64,000 bases of DNA from Jiangella asiatica (lineage in GTDB: Bacteria; Actinomycetota; Actinomycetes; Jiangellales; Jiangellaceae): positions 62,001 through 126,000 of the forward strand of contig NZ_SMKZ01000018.1 in the NCBI RefSeq assembly GCF_004349065.1, in the 5' to 3' direction. The position numbers and the translations under genes are program-made. Shown here in pieces: positions 17,681 to 25,529 of this stretch (its first letter is position 1; every line of letters starts with the position of its first letter). The notes beneath the pieces were generated by a model. The model saw nothing but the letters and a program-made list of their open reading frames with translations. It was not told the origin of the DNA and ran no database searches.

Positions 17681-17950
17681 CGCGCCAGCCTCGCACGGCC
17701 GGCCAGCCGGGTCACGCGAGGTCTGCTCTTGGCAGAACTCAAAGCCGCGACAGCGGTCGCCGTCCATGGGGCCCCGTACGCTGCGAACCCGCCCGGAGTC
17801 ACCGGCACTCACCCCTCTCCTCCGGCGGCGGCCCGGGCCGGGTTGACGCACCTCAGACGGTCGCAGGGCCCGTGCCGCGACGGGGTCGACCCCGATGTCC
17901 GGCGCCCGCCCAACACCTCCCTTCCCCACCCCCGCGACGGGGTCGGAGCG
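17681..17950. other. Upstream region of the epimerase gene
   Basis: This 270-bp stretch must hold the promoter of the leftward epimerase gene. It is GC-rich, and no convincing promoter boxes, small gene or hairpin were seen. It ends at the palindromic element at 17951-18048. Confidence 0.3.
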
Positions 17951-18048
17951 CCCCGAAATGATCACGTTCAGCAGGATCCCCCGAGCCTCACCACGATTGC
18001 GAGCATGGTGTGACACGAGATCTCGTGCTGAACGTGATCATTTCGGGG
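17951..18048. repeat. TGATCA-ended palindromic element, family A copy 2 (two-armed, extended)
   Basis: The arms are perfect over 23 bp (17951-17973 and 18026-18048): CCCCG is added outside the shared AAATGATCACGTTCAGCA arm. The 52-bp loop matches copy 1 at about 45 of 52 positions on the opposite strand, including the CACGAGATCTCGTG palindrome. The element ends five bases from the helY stop codon, in the position of a helY terminator. The five outer compensating base pairs suggest that pairing is maintained. Confidence 0.88.
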
Positions 18049-18053
18049 CGGGG

Positions 18054-20843
18054 TCAGGACAGCGTGGCGTAGGCGACGACGCCGCGGCGCAAGGCGCCGG
18101 CGGCCAGCCGAGCGGTCTCGCGCAGCGGTGTGCCGGAGGCGGCGTCGGCGACCTGGTCGAGCAGGTCCAGCAGCTGCCGCACGGCGCGGACGAAGTCGCC
18201 GGCGGCGAGGTCGGCCTCACGCAGCACCACGTCGAGGCGGTGCCCGCTGGCCCACCGCCAGGCGGCGTAGCTGAAGCCGAGGTCCGGCTCGCGCAGGAAG
18301 TCCAGCCGGTGGGTGGTTTCCAGGTGGTCGAGCTCGCCCCACAGCCGCACCATGTCGCCCAGGACGTCGCGGACCCGGCCGGGTGGCAGGCGCGGCGGCA
18401 CGGCGTCGTCGGGCTGCCTGGACTCGTAGGTCAGCGCGGCGACGCTGGCGGCCAGCTCGGCGGGGTCGAGGTCGTCCCACCTGCCGGTGCGCAGGCACTC
18501 GGCGGCCAGCAGGTCGAGCTCGCCGTAGAGCCGGGCCAGCCGACGCCCGGACGGCGTGACGTCGTCGCCCGACAGGTAGTCGAGGTCCTCCAGCACCCGG
18601 CAGACCCGGTCGAACTGCCGGGCGACGGTGTTGGTGCGCGACTCGACCCGCCGCTGCAGCTGGTCGGCCTCGCGCCGTAGCCGGAACCACCGCTCGGCCC
18701 ACCGGGCGTGATCCTCGCGGTCCGGGCAGCGATGGCACGGGTGTGCCCGCAGTTGCCGGCGCAGCTCGGCCAGCTCGTCGTCGTCGGCCGCGGCGGAGCG
18801 CCCGCGCCGGCCGTGATGCCGCCGCCCATCACCGTCGTCGTCGGGTGCCTTGGCGCGCAGCGTCGCCGCCAGGTCGCGCCGTGCGGCGGGGACCTTCGGG
18901 TTGAACGAGCGCGGGATGCGCAGCCGGGTCAGCGGCTCGACCGCCATCGGGAAGTCGACCAGCGACAGTCGCCGCACCTGCCGGCTCTCGGTCAGCACGG
19001 TCGGGCGCGGACCCTCGGCACCGACCGGGCCGGTGCGTGGTGTGCCGGCGTCGAGCACGACGGCGAGCCCGGCGAACTTGCCGGCCGGAACCCGGATGAC
19101 GTCGCCGGGGCGCAGCTTCTCCAGTGCCGCCGAGGCCGCCGCCCGCCGCTGCGCGGTGCCCTCGCGGGCCAGTGCGTTCTCGCGGTCGCGGATGGCCTGC
19201 CGCAGCGCGGCATACTCGGCGAAGTCGCCCTTGTCGCAGGTCATCGCCTCGCGGTAGCCATCGAGGGCTTCCTCGCTGCGGCGCAGCTGTCGGGCCAGCC
19301 CGACGACGGCGCGGTCGGCCTGGAACTGCGCGAACGACGACTCCAGGATCTCACGGGCGGCGGCCCGGCCCACCCGGTCGACGAGGTTGACCGCCATGTT
19401 GTACGACGGCCGGAAGGACGAGCGCAGCGGGAACGTCCGCGTCGAGGCGAGCCCGGCCACGGCCGTGGGGTCGAACGCGGGCTGCCACAGGACCACGGCG
19501 TGGCCCTCGATGTCGATGCCGCGGCGCCCGGCCCGACCGGTGAGCTGGGTGTACTCACCCGGCGTGATCTCGGCGTGGGTCTCGCCGTTCCATTTGACCA
19601 GGCGCTCCAGGACGACGGACCGGGCCGGCATGTTGATGCCGAGCGCGAGCGTCTCGGTGGCGAACACGGCACGAACCAGCCCGCGGACGAACAGCTCTTC
19701 GACCACTTCCTTGAAAGTGGGCAGCATGCCCGCGTGGTGGGCGGCGATGCCCCGTTCCAGCCCTTCGGACCATTCGTGGAAGCCGAGGACGTGCAGGTCC
19801 TCGTCCGGGATGCCGGCGCAGCGCTCGTCGACGAGGGCACGGATCTCGGTCCGTTCCTCCGGGGTCGTGAGCCGGACGCCGGCGCTGAGGCACTGCTGGA
19901 CGGCGGCCTCGCAGCCGGCCCGGCTGAACACGAAGACGATGGCGGGCAGCAGGCTGGCCGCCTCGAGCCGCTCCAGCACCTCGACCCGGCCCGGCGTGTA
20001 GGTGCCGCGCGGGCGTCGCGGACCGCGCCCGCCCCGTCCGGAGCGCCGGTCCCCCGGTCGCGGCGCCCTGAAGTCGTCGCGGGCCACCCGGGTGAGCTGC
20101 GGGTTGACGACGCGCTCAGCCCGCTGCGACCGCTCCGGCGGGCCGTCCGGCCGCTCGCCGCCGGACTGGGCGAACAGGTCGTAGAGCCGCGACCCGACCA
20201 TGACGTGCTGCCACAGCGGCACCGGCCGCTTCTCCTCGACGACGACGTCGGTGTCGCCGCGGACGGTGGTCAGCCAGTCGCCGAACTCCTCGGCGTTGGA
20301 GACGGTGGCCGAGAGCGAGATGACGCTCACCGACTCGGGGAGGTTGATGATGACCTCCTCCCACACCGCGCCGCGAAACCGGTCGGCGAGGTAGTGCACC
20401 TCGTCCATGACCACGTAGCTCAGCCCGGTCAGCGTCGTCGAGCCGGCGTAGAGCATGTTGCGCAGCACCTCGGTGGTCATGACGACCACCGGCGCCTCGC
20501 CGTTCACGGTGTTGTCGCCGGTCAACAGGCCGACGGTGGCCTCGCCGTAGCGGGCGACGAGGTCGTGGTACTTCTGGTTCGACAGCGCCTTGATGGGCGT
20601 GGTGTAGAAGCATTTGCGGCCCTGCTCCAGCGCTAGGTGCACGGCGAACTCGCCCACGAGGGTCTTGCCGGCGCCGGTGGGCGCTGCCACCAGGACGCCA
20701 CGGCCGGCTTCCACGCTCTGGCAGGCCCGCACCTGAAAATCGTCGAACTCGAAGCCGTACTGGCCTTGGAAGTGCCGCAGGTGCGGCGACGGATCGCGCT
20801 GCCGGTCGTGTGCTGCCGCGTACCGCTCCGCCGGCGAACTCAT
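18054..20843 (-). CDS. helY: Ski2/Mtr4-like DExH RNA helicase
   Basis: A 929-residue superfamily 2 helicase. Walker A is APTGAGKT (54-61), the DExH box DEVH (147-150), followed by SLSATVSN (motif III) and a helicase C domain with TETLALGINMPARSVV and QLTGRAGRRG (motifs V and VI). A central beta-rich insert and a C-terminal DSHCT-type helical domain (about 740-929) complete the Ski2-like layout. An Arg/Gly-rich insert (RRSGRGGRGPRRPRG) lies between the RecA lobes. It should unwind RNA, probably in RNA decay. ATG 20843 has AAGGAG, but only one base away, so the start is less certain. M. tuberculosis helY occupies the same place beside tatC. The stop is 5 bp from repeat copy 2. Confidence 0.9.
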   Translation of the reverse strand: MSSPAERYAAAHDRQRDPSPHLRHFQGQYGFEFDDFQVRACQSVEAGRGVLVAAPTGAGKTLVGEFAVHLALEQGRKCFYTTPIKALSNQKYHDLVARYGEATVGLLTGDNTVNGEAPVVVMTTEVLRNMLYAGSTTLTGLSYVVMDEVHYLADRFRGAVWEEVIINLPESVSVISLSATVSNAEEFGDWLTTVRGDTDVVVEEKRPVPLWQHVMVGSRLYDLFAQSGGERPDGPPERSQRAERVVNPQLTRVARDDFRAPRPGDRRSGRGGRGPRRPRGTYTPGRVEVLERLEAASLLPAIVFVFSRAGCEAAVQQCLSAGVRLTTPEERTEIRALVDERCAGIPDEDLHVLGFHEWSEGLERGIAAHHAGMLPTFKEVVEELFVRGLVRAVFATETLALGINMPARSVVLERLVKWNGETHAEITPGEYTQLTGRAGRRGIDIEGHAVVLWQPAFDPTAVAGLASTRTFPLRSSFRPSYNMAVNLVDRVGRAAAREILESSFAQFQADRAVVGLARQLRRSEEALDGYREAMTCDKGDFAEYAALRQAIRDRENALAREGTAQRRAAASAALEKLRPGDVIRVPAGKFAGLAVVLDAGTPRTGPVGAEGPRPTVLTESRQVRRLSLVDFPMAVEPLTRLRIPRSFNPKVPAARRDLAATLRAKAPDDDGDGRRHHGRRGRSAAADDDELAELRRQLRAHPCHRCPDREDHARWAERWFRLRREADQLQRRVESRTNTVARQFDRVCRVLEDLDYLSGDDVTPSGRRLARLYGELDLLAAECLRTGRWDDLDPAELAASVAALTYESRQPDDAVPPRLPPGRVRDVLGDMVRLWGELDHLETTHRLDFLREPDLGFSYAAWRWASGHRLDVVLREADLAAGDFVRAVRQLLDLLDQVADAASGTPLRETARLAAGALRRGVVAYATLS

Positions 20844-21193
20844 GCTCCTTACGCTATCCCGCCCCCGCGGGCCGTGCGAGCACGCCGCGACGGCGCGCCC
20901 GGCGGACCGTCCTCGTGCCGCTCGGCGATTCGTCGACAGTGATCCACTGAGGGGTATTGACAACCCCCGGGCCCGGGAGGACGTTGTGAACAACGCGTGG
21001 GTCACAACCGCGTTGGGGGGGGTATTTCCAGATGCTTCACGTGTCTCGCCCGCAGTAGCCGCCGACGAACACGTCACCACCACGCGCTTCCCGCAGAGCC
21101 GTGTCGTCCGCGGCGCACGGCGTGGCGGATCATCGCGTTCTCCTTGGCCGGCACCGGCACTGGCGCCGACCATCGCTTGCCACGGGGGGCACA
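20844..21193. promoter_or_regulatory. 350-bp divergent regulatory region between helY and 21194
   Basis: No gene is supported here. It contains TTGACA at 20957-20962, the palindrome CCCGGGCCCGGG just after it, a CGTTGT-GA-ACAACG inverted repeat at 20982-20995, and a run of eight G at about 21015-21022. A clear -10 box at the right distance was not seen. The inverted repeat could be an operator, and the G run could be slippage-prone. Confidence 0.45.
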
Positions 21194-21859
21194 GTGCACA
21201 CCACGGGTACATCACCAGCGGGCTTCACCGCGACCACCGACCGCGCCGGGTGGGCGCACTCCGACCTCGTCATGGACGAGCTGGAGGAGACGATGCTGCG
21301 CGACTACCTCAACGCGCAATGCCGCGTGCTCACGCGGCGCCATCCGTACGAGGACTTCCTGCTCGTTCGCACGCTGGCCGACCAGCACCAGCACGCAGCC
21401 TGGGAGGCCAAGCGCGGCCAGCCGGCCCGGGCGCGGGTCATCCTCAGCACGCTGGAGCGGTTCCACCCGCGCACGCCGGAACTGTCACTCGTCTTCCGGG
21501 TCACCGCCGACCCGGCGTGGGCGCTGGTCGACTGGACCGAGGGCCAGCACCGCCGGGCGGTGGAGCGGCTGCGCTCGGCCATGTCGGCTTGCGCATTCCT
21601 CGCCGATGCCTACGAGCACGACTACCTGACCGCGAGGCGGATCTACCTGGCGTCGCACATCGCCCGGGTCGACCTGTCGCGCGGCGCGCCCGGCCGGGCC
21701 GCCGCGCTGGCCGGCGCGCTCGCCGCGGTCATGGCCGGCGCGGCCGACCAGTGGCCGTTCGAGTGCCCGGAGACGCTCGACGTCCCGGTGGGCGGGAATG
21801 AGCGGCTGATGCTCGAGGCACAGCTGGCCAAGCTGCGCTCGATCGCCGAACCCCGATGA
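21194..21859 (+). CDS. Hypothetical helical protein
   Basis: A 221-residue protein with no family I recognise. It is predicted to be largely helical, with repeated Ala/Leu/Arg-rich segments (HAAWEAKRGQPARARVIL, HRRAVERLRSAMSACAFL, GRAAALAGALAAVMAGAA) that are reminiscent of TPR-like bundles. There is no signal peptide or membrane helix. GTG 21194 was chosen because GGGGGG lies four bases upstream; ATG 21272 (MDELEETML) is an alternative that also looks natural. Its stop overlaps by four bases (ATGA) with the lanthipeptide-synthetase-like fragment, so the two were probably one operon and may share a function. Confidence 0.6.
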   Translation: MHTTGTSPAGFTATTDRAGWAHSDLVMDELEETMLRDYLNAQCRVLTRRHPYEDFLLVRTLADQHQHAAWEAKRGQPARARVILSTLERFHPRTPELSLVFRVTADPAWALVDWTEGQHRRAVERLRSAMSACAFLADAYEHDYLTARRIYLASHIARVDLSRGAPGRAAALAGALAAVMAGAADQWPFECPETLDVPVGGNERLMLEAQLAKLRSIAEPR

Positions 21860-22206
21860 GCGGGCCCGACGTCATCCAGGCGGCCGCGGCCGGCAGAGCG
21901 GGCCCGTTCGCCGGGTGGCAGGTCGGCGCGGACGGTGGCGACGGGCCCTGGGCGGTGTACCGCCCCACGGAACGGCACGACGCGGACGTGGGCTTCAAGA
22001 TCCACGTGTCGGCCGGGCTGGGCTCGGCGGCCGAGGTGCTCGCCCGGGTACTGCCGGTCCTGGCCGGGCCAGATGAAGCAGTCGTAGCCAGCCCGGGAAG
22101 CTACGCCGACGGCGTACCGGGCGGCGCCGGCGCGTACACCCGCAGCGCCCGCGGCACGAGGTCGAACGTGCGGGGCAGCGGGCCGAGCCGTTCGCCGTCG
22201 ACGTAG
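21856..22206 (+). pseudogene. Truncated N-terminal fragment resembling class III/IV lanthipeptide synthetase
   Basis: The frame starts with ATG overlapping the previous stop. About the first 72 residues are protein-like: GPFAGWQVGADG, then VGFKIHVSAGLGSAAEVLAR and VLPVLAG. The string G(W/F)KIHVSA plus EVLARVLPVL resembles the start of the lyase-side domain of LanKC/LanL synthetases, where GWKLHVSA...VL is conserved. After that the frame runs antisense into the 3' end of the lipid kinase gene and loses protein character. The kinase and cyclase domains (normally more than 700 further residues) are absent, so this is a remnant, or a stand-alone domain at best. The family match is from memory. 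Confidence 0.45.
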
Positions 22207-23000
22207 GCCGTGATGCCGGGCGCGTCGAGCTTGACCCGTCGCGCCCGGTGCACAGACACGAACGGGTAGACGGTGTGCGTGCCCCGCTTGACCCGGCGGA
22301 ACGCGCGCACCAGCGTCATCCGACCCACCGGGGCGACCACCACCACGTCGAACATCCCGTTGTCCAGCTCCGCGCCGGGCGTCATGCGCAGGCCGCCGCC
22401 GTATGACGGCAGGTTGCCTACGGCGACGAGCATGGCGTCGACGTCGAGCACCTCCGCGTCAAGCTCGACGTGGTACGAGATTGGCCGGAACACGCCCAGC
22501 TCGGCGAAGGTCGCCATGTCGTAGCGGCGCGGCCCTTTCGGCCAGCGCATGCGGTTGACCCGGTCGTTGACCTTGGCGTCGAAGCCGGTGGCCACCACGC
22601 CGGCGAACCACTGCCCCTCGGTGCGGCCCAGGTCGATCTCGCGCTGGTGACCGGCGGCGACGACGTCAGCGGCGGCGTGCGCGTCGCGCAACGGCAGACC
22701 CAGGGTCCTGGCGAAGTCGTTGCCGGTGCCGGCCGGGACGACCCCGAGCGGGGTGTCGGTGCCGGCGACGGCCTGCAGGCCAAGGTGGACCATGCCGTCG
22801 CCGCCGACCACCACCAGCGCGCGGGCGCCGTCCTGGACGCTCTCGCGGGCGAGGTCGGCGGCCTCACGGACGTCGCGGCCGGCCAGCTCCCGGACCTCGA
22901 GGCCGGCCCCGCTCAGCCGGCTCGCCGCGCGCCGTCCCGCGCGCGCACCGCGTCCACGGCCCGCGGCCGGATTGACCAGGAGCGCGATCTCGCCAACCAT
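22101..23000 (-). CDS. Diacylglycerol/lipid kinase (DagK/YegS family)
   Basis: A 299-residue soluble lipid kinase. It begins with the nucleotide-binding fold IALLVNPAAGRGRGAR, has GGDG at residues 66-69 and GTGNDFA at 91-97, which bind ATP and lipid headgroup, and ends with an Ig-like beta domain (FDVVVVAPVGRMT, YVDGERLGPLP). Such enzymes phosphorylate diacylglycerol or related lipids at the membrane surface. It begins three bases downstream of the tatC stop, so it is probably the last gene of the pafB-pafC-tatA-tatC transcript. Its 3' end overlaps the lanthipeptide-synthetase-like fragment on the other strand. Confidence 0.9.
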   Translation of the reverse strand: MVGEIALLVNPAAGRGRGARAGRRAASRLSGAGLEVRELAGRDVREAADLARESVQDGARALVVVGGDGMVHLGLQAVAGTDTPLGVVPAGTGNDFARTLGLPLRDAHAAADVVAAGHQREIDLGRTEGQWFAGVVATGFDAKVNDRVNRMRWPKGPRRYDMATFAELGVFRPISYHVELDAEVLDVDAMLVAVGNLPSYGGGLRMTPGAELDNGMFDVVVVAPVGRMTLVRAFRRVKRGTHTVYPFVSVHRARRVKLDAPGITAYVDGERLGPLPRTFDLVPRALRVYAPAPPGTPSA

Positions 23001-23003
23001 GCG

Positions 23004-23867
23004 TCACCGGTCGTCGTCGTACCGACCCAGCCGGTCGAGCTCGTCGTCAGGGGTGGCCTCGTCGTCGGCCAGCTCGGCCCCGCTGGTGCGATCGCGGCGC
23101 TTGTCCATGACCCGGCAGACCAGCACCGCGATCTCGAACAGCAGCCACATCGGCGTGGAGAGTACGAGTAGCGACAGGGGGTCACCGGTAGGCGTGGCCA
23201 CCGCGCCGAAGGCGAAGATGCCAACGATGACCCAGCGCCGGGCCGCGCCCAGCGTCTCGTGCCGTAGCACGCCGACGGCGTTGAGCAGTACCACGAAGAT
23301 CGGCAGCAGGAAGCCGATGCCGAAGACCAGCACCAGCCGGATGGCGAAGCTGAGGTAACTGCCGAAGTCGACGATCATGCTGACGTCGTCGGGGGCGAAG
23401 TTCTGCATGAACACCATCGCCCGCGGCATCAGCCACATGGCCAGCAGTACGCCGAGGCCGAACATCGGCACGGCGGCGCCGACCACGTACAGCGCCCAGC
23501 GCTTCTCGTTGCGGTACAGCGCCGGGGTGACGAACGCCCACAGCTGGTAAATCCACACCGGCGCGCCGAACACCAGGCCGGTCAGCATGGCGATGCGCAG
23601 CGGCACCACCAGCGGGTCCATCATCTCGCGGAAGTTCAGGTCGGCGTTCATGCCGGTCTGTTCTCGCGCGTCCTCGAACGGCCCGACGAGGAAGTCGAAT
23701 ATGTAGTCGCGGAAGATGAATCCGACGATGCCGAAGGCCAGCACGGCCAAGGCTGACTTGAGCACCCGCGAACGCAGCTCGCGCAGGTGCTCGGTCAGTG
23801 TCATACGGCCTTCGGGGTCGCGTTCGGGCTTGGAGCCCTTGCCCCGGCGGCCTATCACGGTCGCCAC
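23004..23867 (-). CDS. tatC: Sec-independent (Tat) translocase subunit TatC
   Basis: A 287-residue, six-helix membrane protein. It begins with the TatC signature EGRMTLTEHLRELRSRVLKS, has the periplasmic loop GLVFGAPVWIYQLWAFVTPAL with the conserved Pro, and continues with EKRWALYVVGAAVPMFGLG. TatC recognises twin-arginine signal peptides and recruits TatA to form the pore. The start is GTG 23867 (ATG at 23804 would cut into the signature). It lies 18 bp downstream of tatA. The C-terminal tail after helix six is long and acidic. No tatB is present in the window. Confidence 0.95.
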   Translation of the reverse strand: MATVIGRRGKGSKPERDPEGRMTLTEHLRELRSRVLKSALAVLAFGIVGFIFRDYIFDFLVGPFEDAREQTGMNADLNFREMMDPLVVPLRIAMLTGLVFGAPVWIYQLWAFVTPALYRNEKRWALYVVGAAVPMFGLGVLLAMWLMPRAMVFMQNFAPDDVSMIVDFGSYLSFAIRLVLVFGIGFLLPIFVVLLNAVGVLRHETLGAARRWVIVGIFAFGAVATPTGDPLSLLVLSTPMWLLFEIAVLVCRVMDKRRDRTSGAELADDEATPDDELDRLGRYDDDR

Positions 23868-23885
23868 GTCGGTCGGCTACTGGTG

Positions 23886-24170
23886 TCAGGCGTCGCGACG
23901 TGTCTGATCGTTCACCGGCTGTGCCGGCTGCTGCGGCTGGGCCGGGGGCTCGACCGCGCGCTGCTGCGGCTGGGCCGGCTGCTGCTGGGGGGTGCCTTCA
24001 CCCGTGACGTCGGAGGCCTTGTCGTCGTTCATCAGGCCCTGCGTCTCGGTCTTGAAGATCTTCAGCGACCGGCCAATCCCACGGGCCGCCTCCGGCAGCC
24101 GCTTGGCGCCGAAGAGCAGCAGCACGATGGCCAAGACGATGATGAGTTGCCAAGTGCCAATGCTACCCAT
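23886..24170 (-). CDS. tatA: Tat translocase subunit TatA
   Basis: A 94-residue protein with one N-terminal membrane helix (GSIGTWQLIIVLAIVLLLFG), the hinge FGAKRLPEAARGIGRSLKIF that forms the amphipathic helix, and a long Gln/Pro-rich tail (PQQQPAQPQQ) that is probably disordered. TatA oligomers form the translocation pore. ATG 24170 was chosen because GAGG lies six bases upstream; the open frame 28 codons further upstream is not protein-like. It sits 18 bp upstream of tatC and 80 bp downstream of a small membrane protein gene. Confidence 0.95.
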   Translation of the reverse strand: MGSIGTWQLIIVLAIVLLLFGAKRLPEAARGIGRSLKIFKTETQGLMNDDKASDVTGEGTPQQQPAQPQQRAVEPPAQPQQPAQPVNDQTRRDA

Positions 24171-24250
24171 GGTCGACCTCTTCCTGACGGGGGACGTCCC
24201 GTCGATGGTACCTGTTAGGCACGATGCGCTCCGCATGCCGGCCTGCGCCG

Positions 24251-24439
24251 TCACACGTGCGGGTCATACTCCACCCTCGATCCTATGGCGGAGTCAAGGT
24301 CACCGTGGAGTCCAGCGAACTCGTCGTTCAAACGACCGACCTTGCGCACCAGCACCACGACGGCACGCACCACCCACGCAACGGCCCCGGCAAGGGCCAC
24401 TGCGAGGAGCACGAACAGCAACACGGCGAGGGTCGACAC
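24251..24439 (-). CDS. Small membrane protein between pafC and tatA
   Basis: A 62-residue protein starting at GTG 24439, ten bases after the pafC stop. A hydrophobic helix (LAVLLFVLLAVALAGAVAWV, about residues 4-30) is followed by a basic amphipathic segment (RKVGRLNDEFAGLHGDL). The spacing and orientation suggest it is translated from the pafB-pafC-tatA transcript. I know of no characterised function. A short AGGGTCGG sequence lies upstream but is a weak ribosome site, so the exact start is uncertain. Confidence 0.6.
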   Translation of the reverse strand: MSTLAVLLFVLLAVALAGAVAWVVRAVVVLVRKVGRLNDEFAGLHGDLDSAIGSRVEYDPHV

Positions 24440-24449
24440 GTAGCCGACC

Positions 24450-25529
24450 CTACTGTACGTCGTAGGCGGACAGGGCGGCCCGAGCTGCGGCCGTGACCTC
24501 GGCGGCGAGGTCCGCGGGCTCCACCACCCGGCCGGTCTCGCCCAGCCGCAGCGCCAGCCGTCGCACCCACTCGCGGTCACGCGCCCGCAGCCGCAGCCGC
24601 AGCCCGCCGCCGGGCAACTCGTCGGCGCTCTCGTGCGGGTAGTAGTCGGCCACCCAGCGGCCGGGCGGCGTCAGCTCGAATGTCACCAACTCGTCACTCG
24701 GCGACGGCTGGAACAGCCCGGCGTCGAGGTCGCGGGGGCGGGCCTGGCTGGGCACCTCGGCCGGCACGTCGAGCACCTTGACGTCGAGCACCCGGTCCAG
24801 GCGGAACAGCCGCACCGACTCCGCCCGGTGACACCATCCCTCCAGGTAGAGCCGGCCGTCGACGACGACGAGCCGCATGGGGTCGACGTCGCGCTCGGTG
24901 GCCTCGTCGCGGGCGGGCACCCAGTACGACAGGTGCAGCCGGTTCTTGCTGTCCAGCGCCGCACGGACCGTGCCGGCGACGTCGGCCACGGCGTCCGCGT
25001 CGACCTGTACCTGCACCGACGCGGCGCGCTGGGCGGCCTCGCCGGCGGCGTCCTCGAGCTTGGCGATGGCCCGCTCCACGGCTCCGCGCTCGAACGACCC
25101 GGGGACGGCGGCGAGCGTGCGCAGGGCGACGATCAGCGCCACCGCCTCGTCGGCGTGCAGCCGCAGCGGGCGGGCGAGGTAGTCGGCGTTGGAGATGCTG
25201 ATGATGCCCTCGCCCTCGACCGCCTCCATGTCGACCTCGATGTAGTCGCCCATCTGCAAGCCGGGCAGCCCGGAGAACCAGAGGACCTGCAGGTCGCGGA
25301 CGACCTGTCGTTCGCTGACGCCGAACAGCGCCGCCACCTCCGACACCCGGGCGCTGGGGTGTGAGCGCAGGTACGGCAGCATCGAGAGCAGCCGCGTCAC
25401 CTGGGCCTGTGCGCTGTCGGGGCGGCGCGTAGGTGCCCGGCCGGCAGGTGCCTTGCGAGTGGTCGTCTTGCGGGCCGTCGCCTTGCGGCCGGTGCGCTTC
25501 GCGGGCGGGCGCTCGTCGGCGGCGCTCAC
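24450..25529 (-). CDS. pafC: PafC, WYL-domain transcriptional regulator subunit
   Basis: A 359-residue protein. A Lys/Arg/Thr-rich N-terminal tail of about 40 residues precedes a winged HTH (VSEVAALFGVSERQVVRDLQ), and a WYL ligand-binding domain follows (RLYLEGWCHRAESVRLFRLD, with Tyr-Leu-Glu in the WYL position). PafB and PafC form the heterodimer that activates many DNA-damage genes independently of LexA. The start is GTG 25529, overlapping the pafB stop by four bases (GTGA), so the two subunits are translationally coupled. The basic tail is longer than I would expect and may bind DNA. Confidence 0.93.
   Translation of the reverse strand: MSAADERPPAKRTGRKATARKTTTRKAPAGRAPTRRPDSAQAQVTRLLSMLPYLRSHPSARVSEVAALFGVSERQVVRDLQVLWFSGLPGLQMGDYIEVDMEAVEGEGIISISNADYLARPLRLHADEAVALIVALRTLAAVPGSFERGAVERAIAKLEDAAGEAAQRAASVQVQVDADAVADVAGTVRAALDSKNRLHLSYWVPARDEATERDVDPMRLVVVDGRLYLEGWCHRAESVRLFRLDRVLDVKVLDVPAEVPSQARPRDLDAGLFQPSPSDELVTFELTPPGRWVADYYPHESADELPGGGLRLRLRARDREWVRRLALRLGETGRVVEPADLAAEVTAAARAALSAYDVQ

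Noticed and set aside
17681-18016. An N-terminal extension of the epimerase into repeat copy 2
   Set aside because: The extension translates the repeat element (ending LLNVIIS); the Rossmann motif and ribosome site place the start at 17680.
21194-22206. A complete lanthipeptide biosynthetic cluster
   Set aside because: No precursor peptide, kinase, cyclase or transporter gene is present; only an N-terminal-like fragment is visible.
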